Positions 63,690 to 64,000 of a DNA stretch of 64,000 nucleotides are shown here, piece after piece. The stretch covers positions 18,096 through 82,095 of the IMG/VR virus record IMGVR_UViG_3300029893_000004, one strand, 5' to 3'. Below the pieces are notes generated by a model that saw only the letters and a list, made by a program, of their open reading frames with translations, did not search any database and was not told the origin of the DNA. The position numbers were made by a program, and so were the translations under genes. Every line of letters begins with the position of its first letter. The stretch's first letter is position 1. This stretch comes from a virus.

Positions 63690-63995
63690 CGGGCGGACCC
63701 CGCAAAGAGATCGGCCTGCAACACGTCGTCACGCACGACAACGCCTCGCAGGCGCCCCTGAGCGATCGTCACGTACTCCGGATTGATCTCGCACCCCACG
63801 AACCGCCGGTTCAGTTGCATCGCCACGAGCGCGGGCGGCATGGTCGCGAAGTGGGCGCCTGGGAAGGGTTGCGTTGCGATGGTCCAGACGGTGCGCTTGT
63901 TGCGGCCATCGCCTCCCGGGGTCCACGGTTCCGCTCTCGATCTGCGCCAGCCCGTCGAGGACGTCGGCCGTGATGATGTGGGCGTTGTTGCTCAT
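63686..63995 (-). pseudogene. Shortened and frameshifted DNA methyltransferase
   Basis: MSNNAHIITADVLDGLAQIE from ATG 63995 is an N4/N6 methyltransferase start. One extra G at 63919-63922 breaks the frame; without it the reading continues GGDGRNKRTVWTIATQPFPG, HFATMPPALV, AMQLNRRFVGCEINPEYVTI. Two usual parts are missing: the DPPY motif IV region before GRNKRTVW, and the DPF-GSGTT motif I between PPALV and AMQLN. It ends with an ATGA overlap at the helicase start. Confidence 0.6.
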
Positions 63996-64000
63996 CGCCC

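Noticed and set aside
1-64000. Integrase, tRNA genes, attachment sites
   Set aside because: No recombinase catalytic motifs and no cloverleaf sequences were recognised. Lysogeny is therefore not shown, although two repressor-like modules exist.

Overview
The window is about two thirds G+C and is almost entirely one dense gene array on the minus strand. Neighbouring genes overlap by ATGA, GTGA or TGATG junctions. Head, contractile-tail, packaging and replication genes are all present, so this is most of a myovirus-type phage genome or prophage. No tRNA, integrase or CRISPR array was seen. The host is probably a Myxococcota-type bacterium: a plus-strand lipoprotein (1741-2337) has the short disulfide module and Asp/Ala/Gly-rich linker typical of that group. 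This host call is inference.

Transcription runs from right to left. Replication lies at 56.4-64.0 kb: SF2 helicase, replication initiator, helicase loader, RuvC-like resolvase and DnaB. Packaging follows at 53.1-55.7 kb (TerS, TerL). The structural genes fill 0-28.4 kb in the order portal, MuF-like protein, prohead protease, scaffold, capsid, connectors, sheath, tube, tail chaperones, tape measure, hub with an M15 peptidase, spike, LysM hub, baseplate J and fibre-like proteins. SSB, a DEDDh exonuclease and about 25 small accessory genes occupy 28.6-35.9 kb. A large polyvalent protein and its relatives lie at 39.7-43.8 kb.

Two accessory cargoes stand out. At 47.8-52.5 kb a coupled operon encodes Csf1-, Csf2- and Csf3-like proteins (type IV CRISPR effector subunits), a small helical protein in the Cas11 position, and a radical-SAM enzyme. 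A local XRE-type regulator and three copies of a 15-bp operator precede it. At 35.9-37.9 kb lie an ABC-3C-type Rad50-like ATPase that lacks its C-terminal lobe, and an ABC-3C middle component. No third component is next to them.

Other structures seen directly are: ten GTAC tetramers spaced one helical turn apart inside the initiator gene; a palindrome and iteron cluster at the dnaB 3' end; a shared CGTTCGGAT element between the -35 and -10 boxes of three minus-strand promoters; a second regulator-operator module at 45 kb with apparently leaderless promoters; and three DNA-methyltransferase genes that all lack catalytic parts. About seven genes appear split by single-base shifts, mostly in G or C runs. 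They may be consensus errors, so splits should be read with caution.
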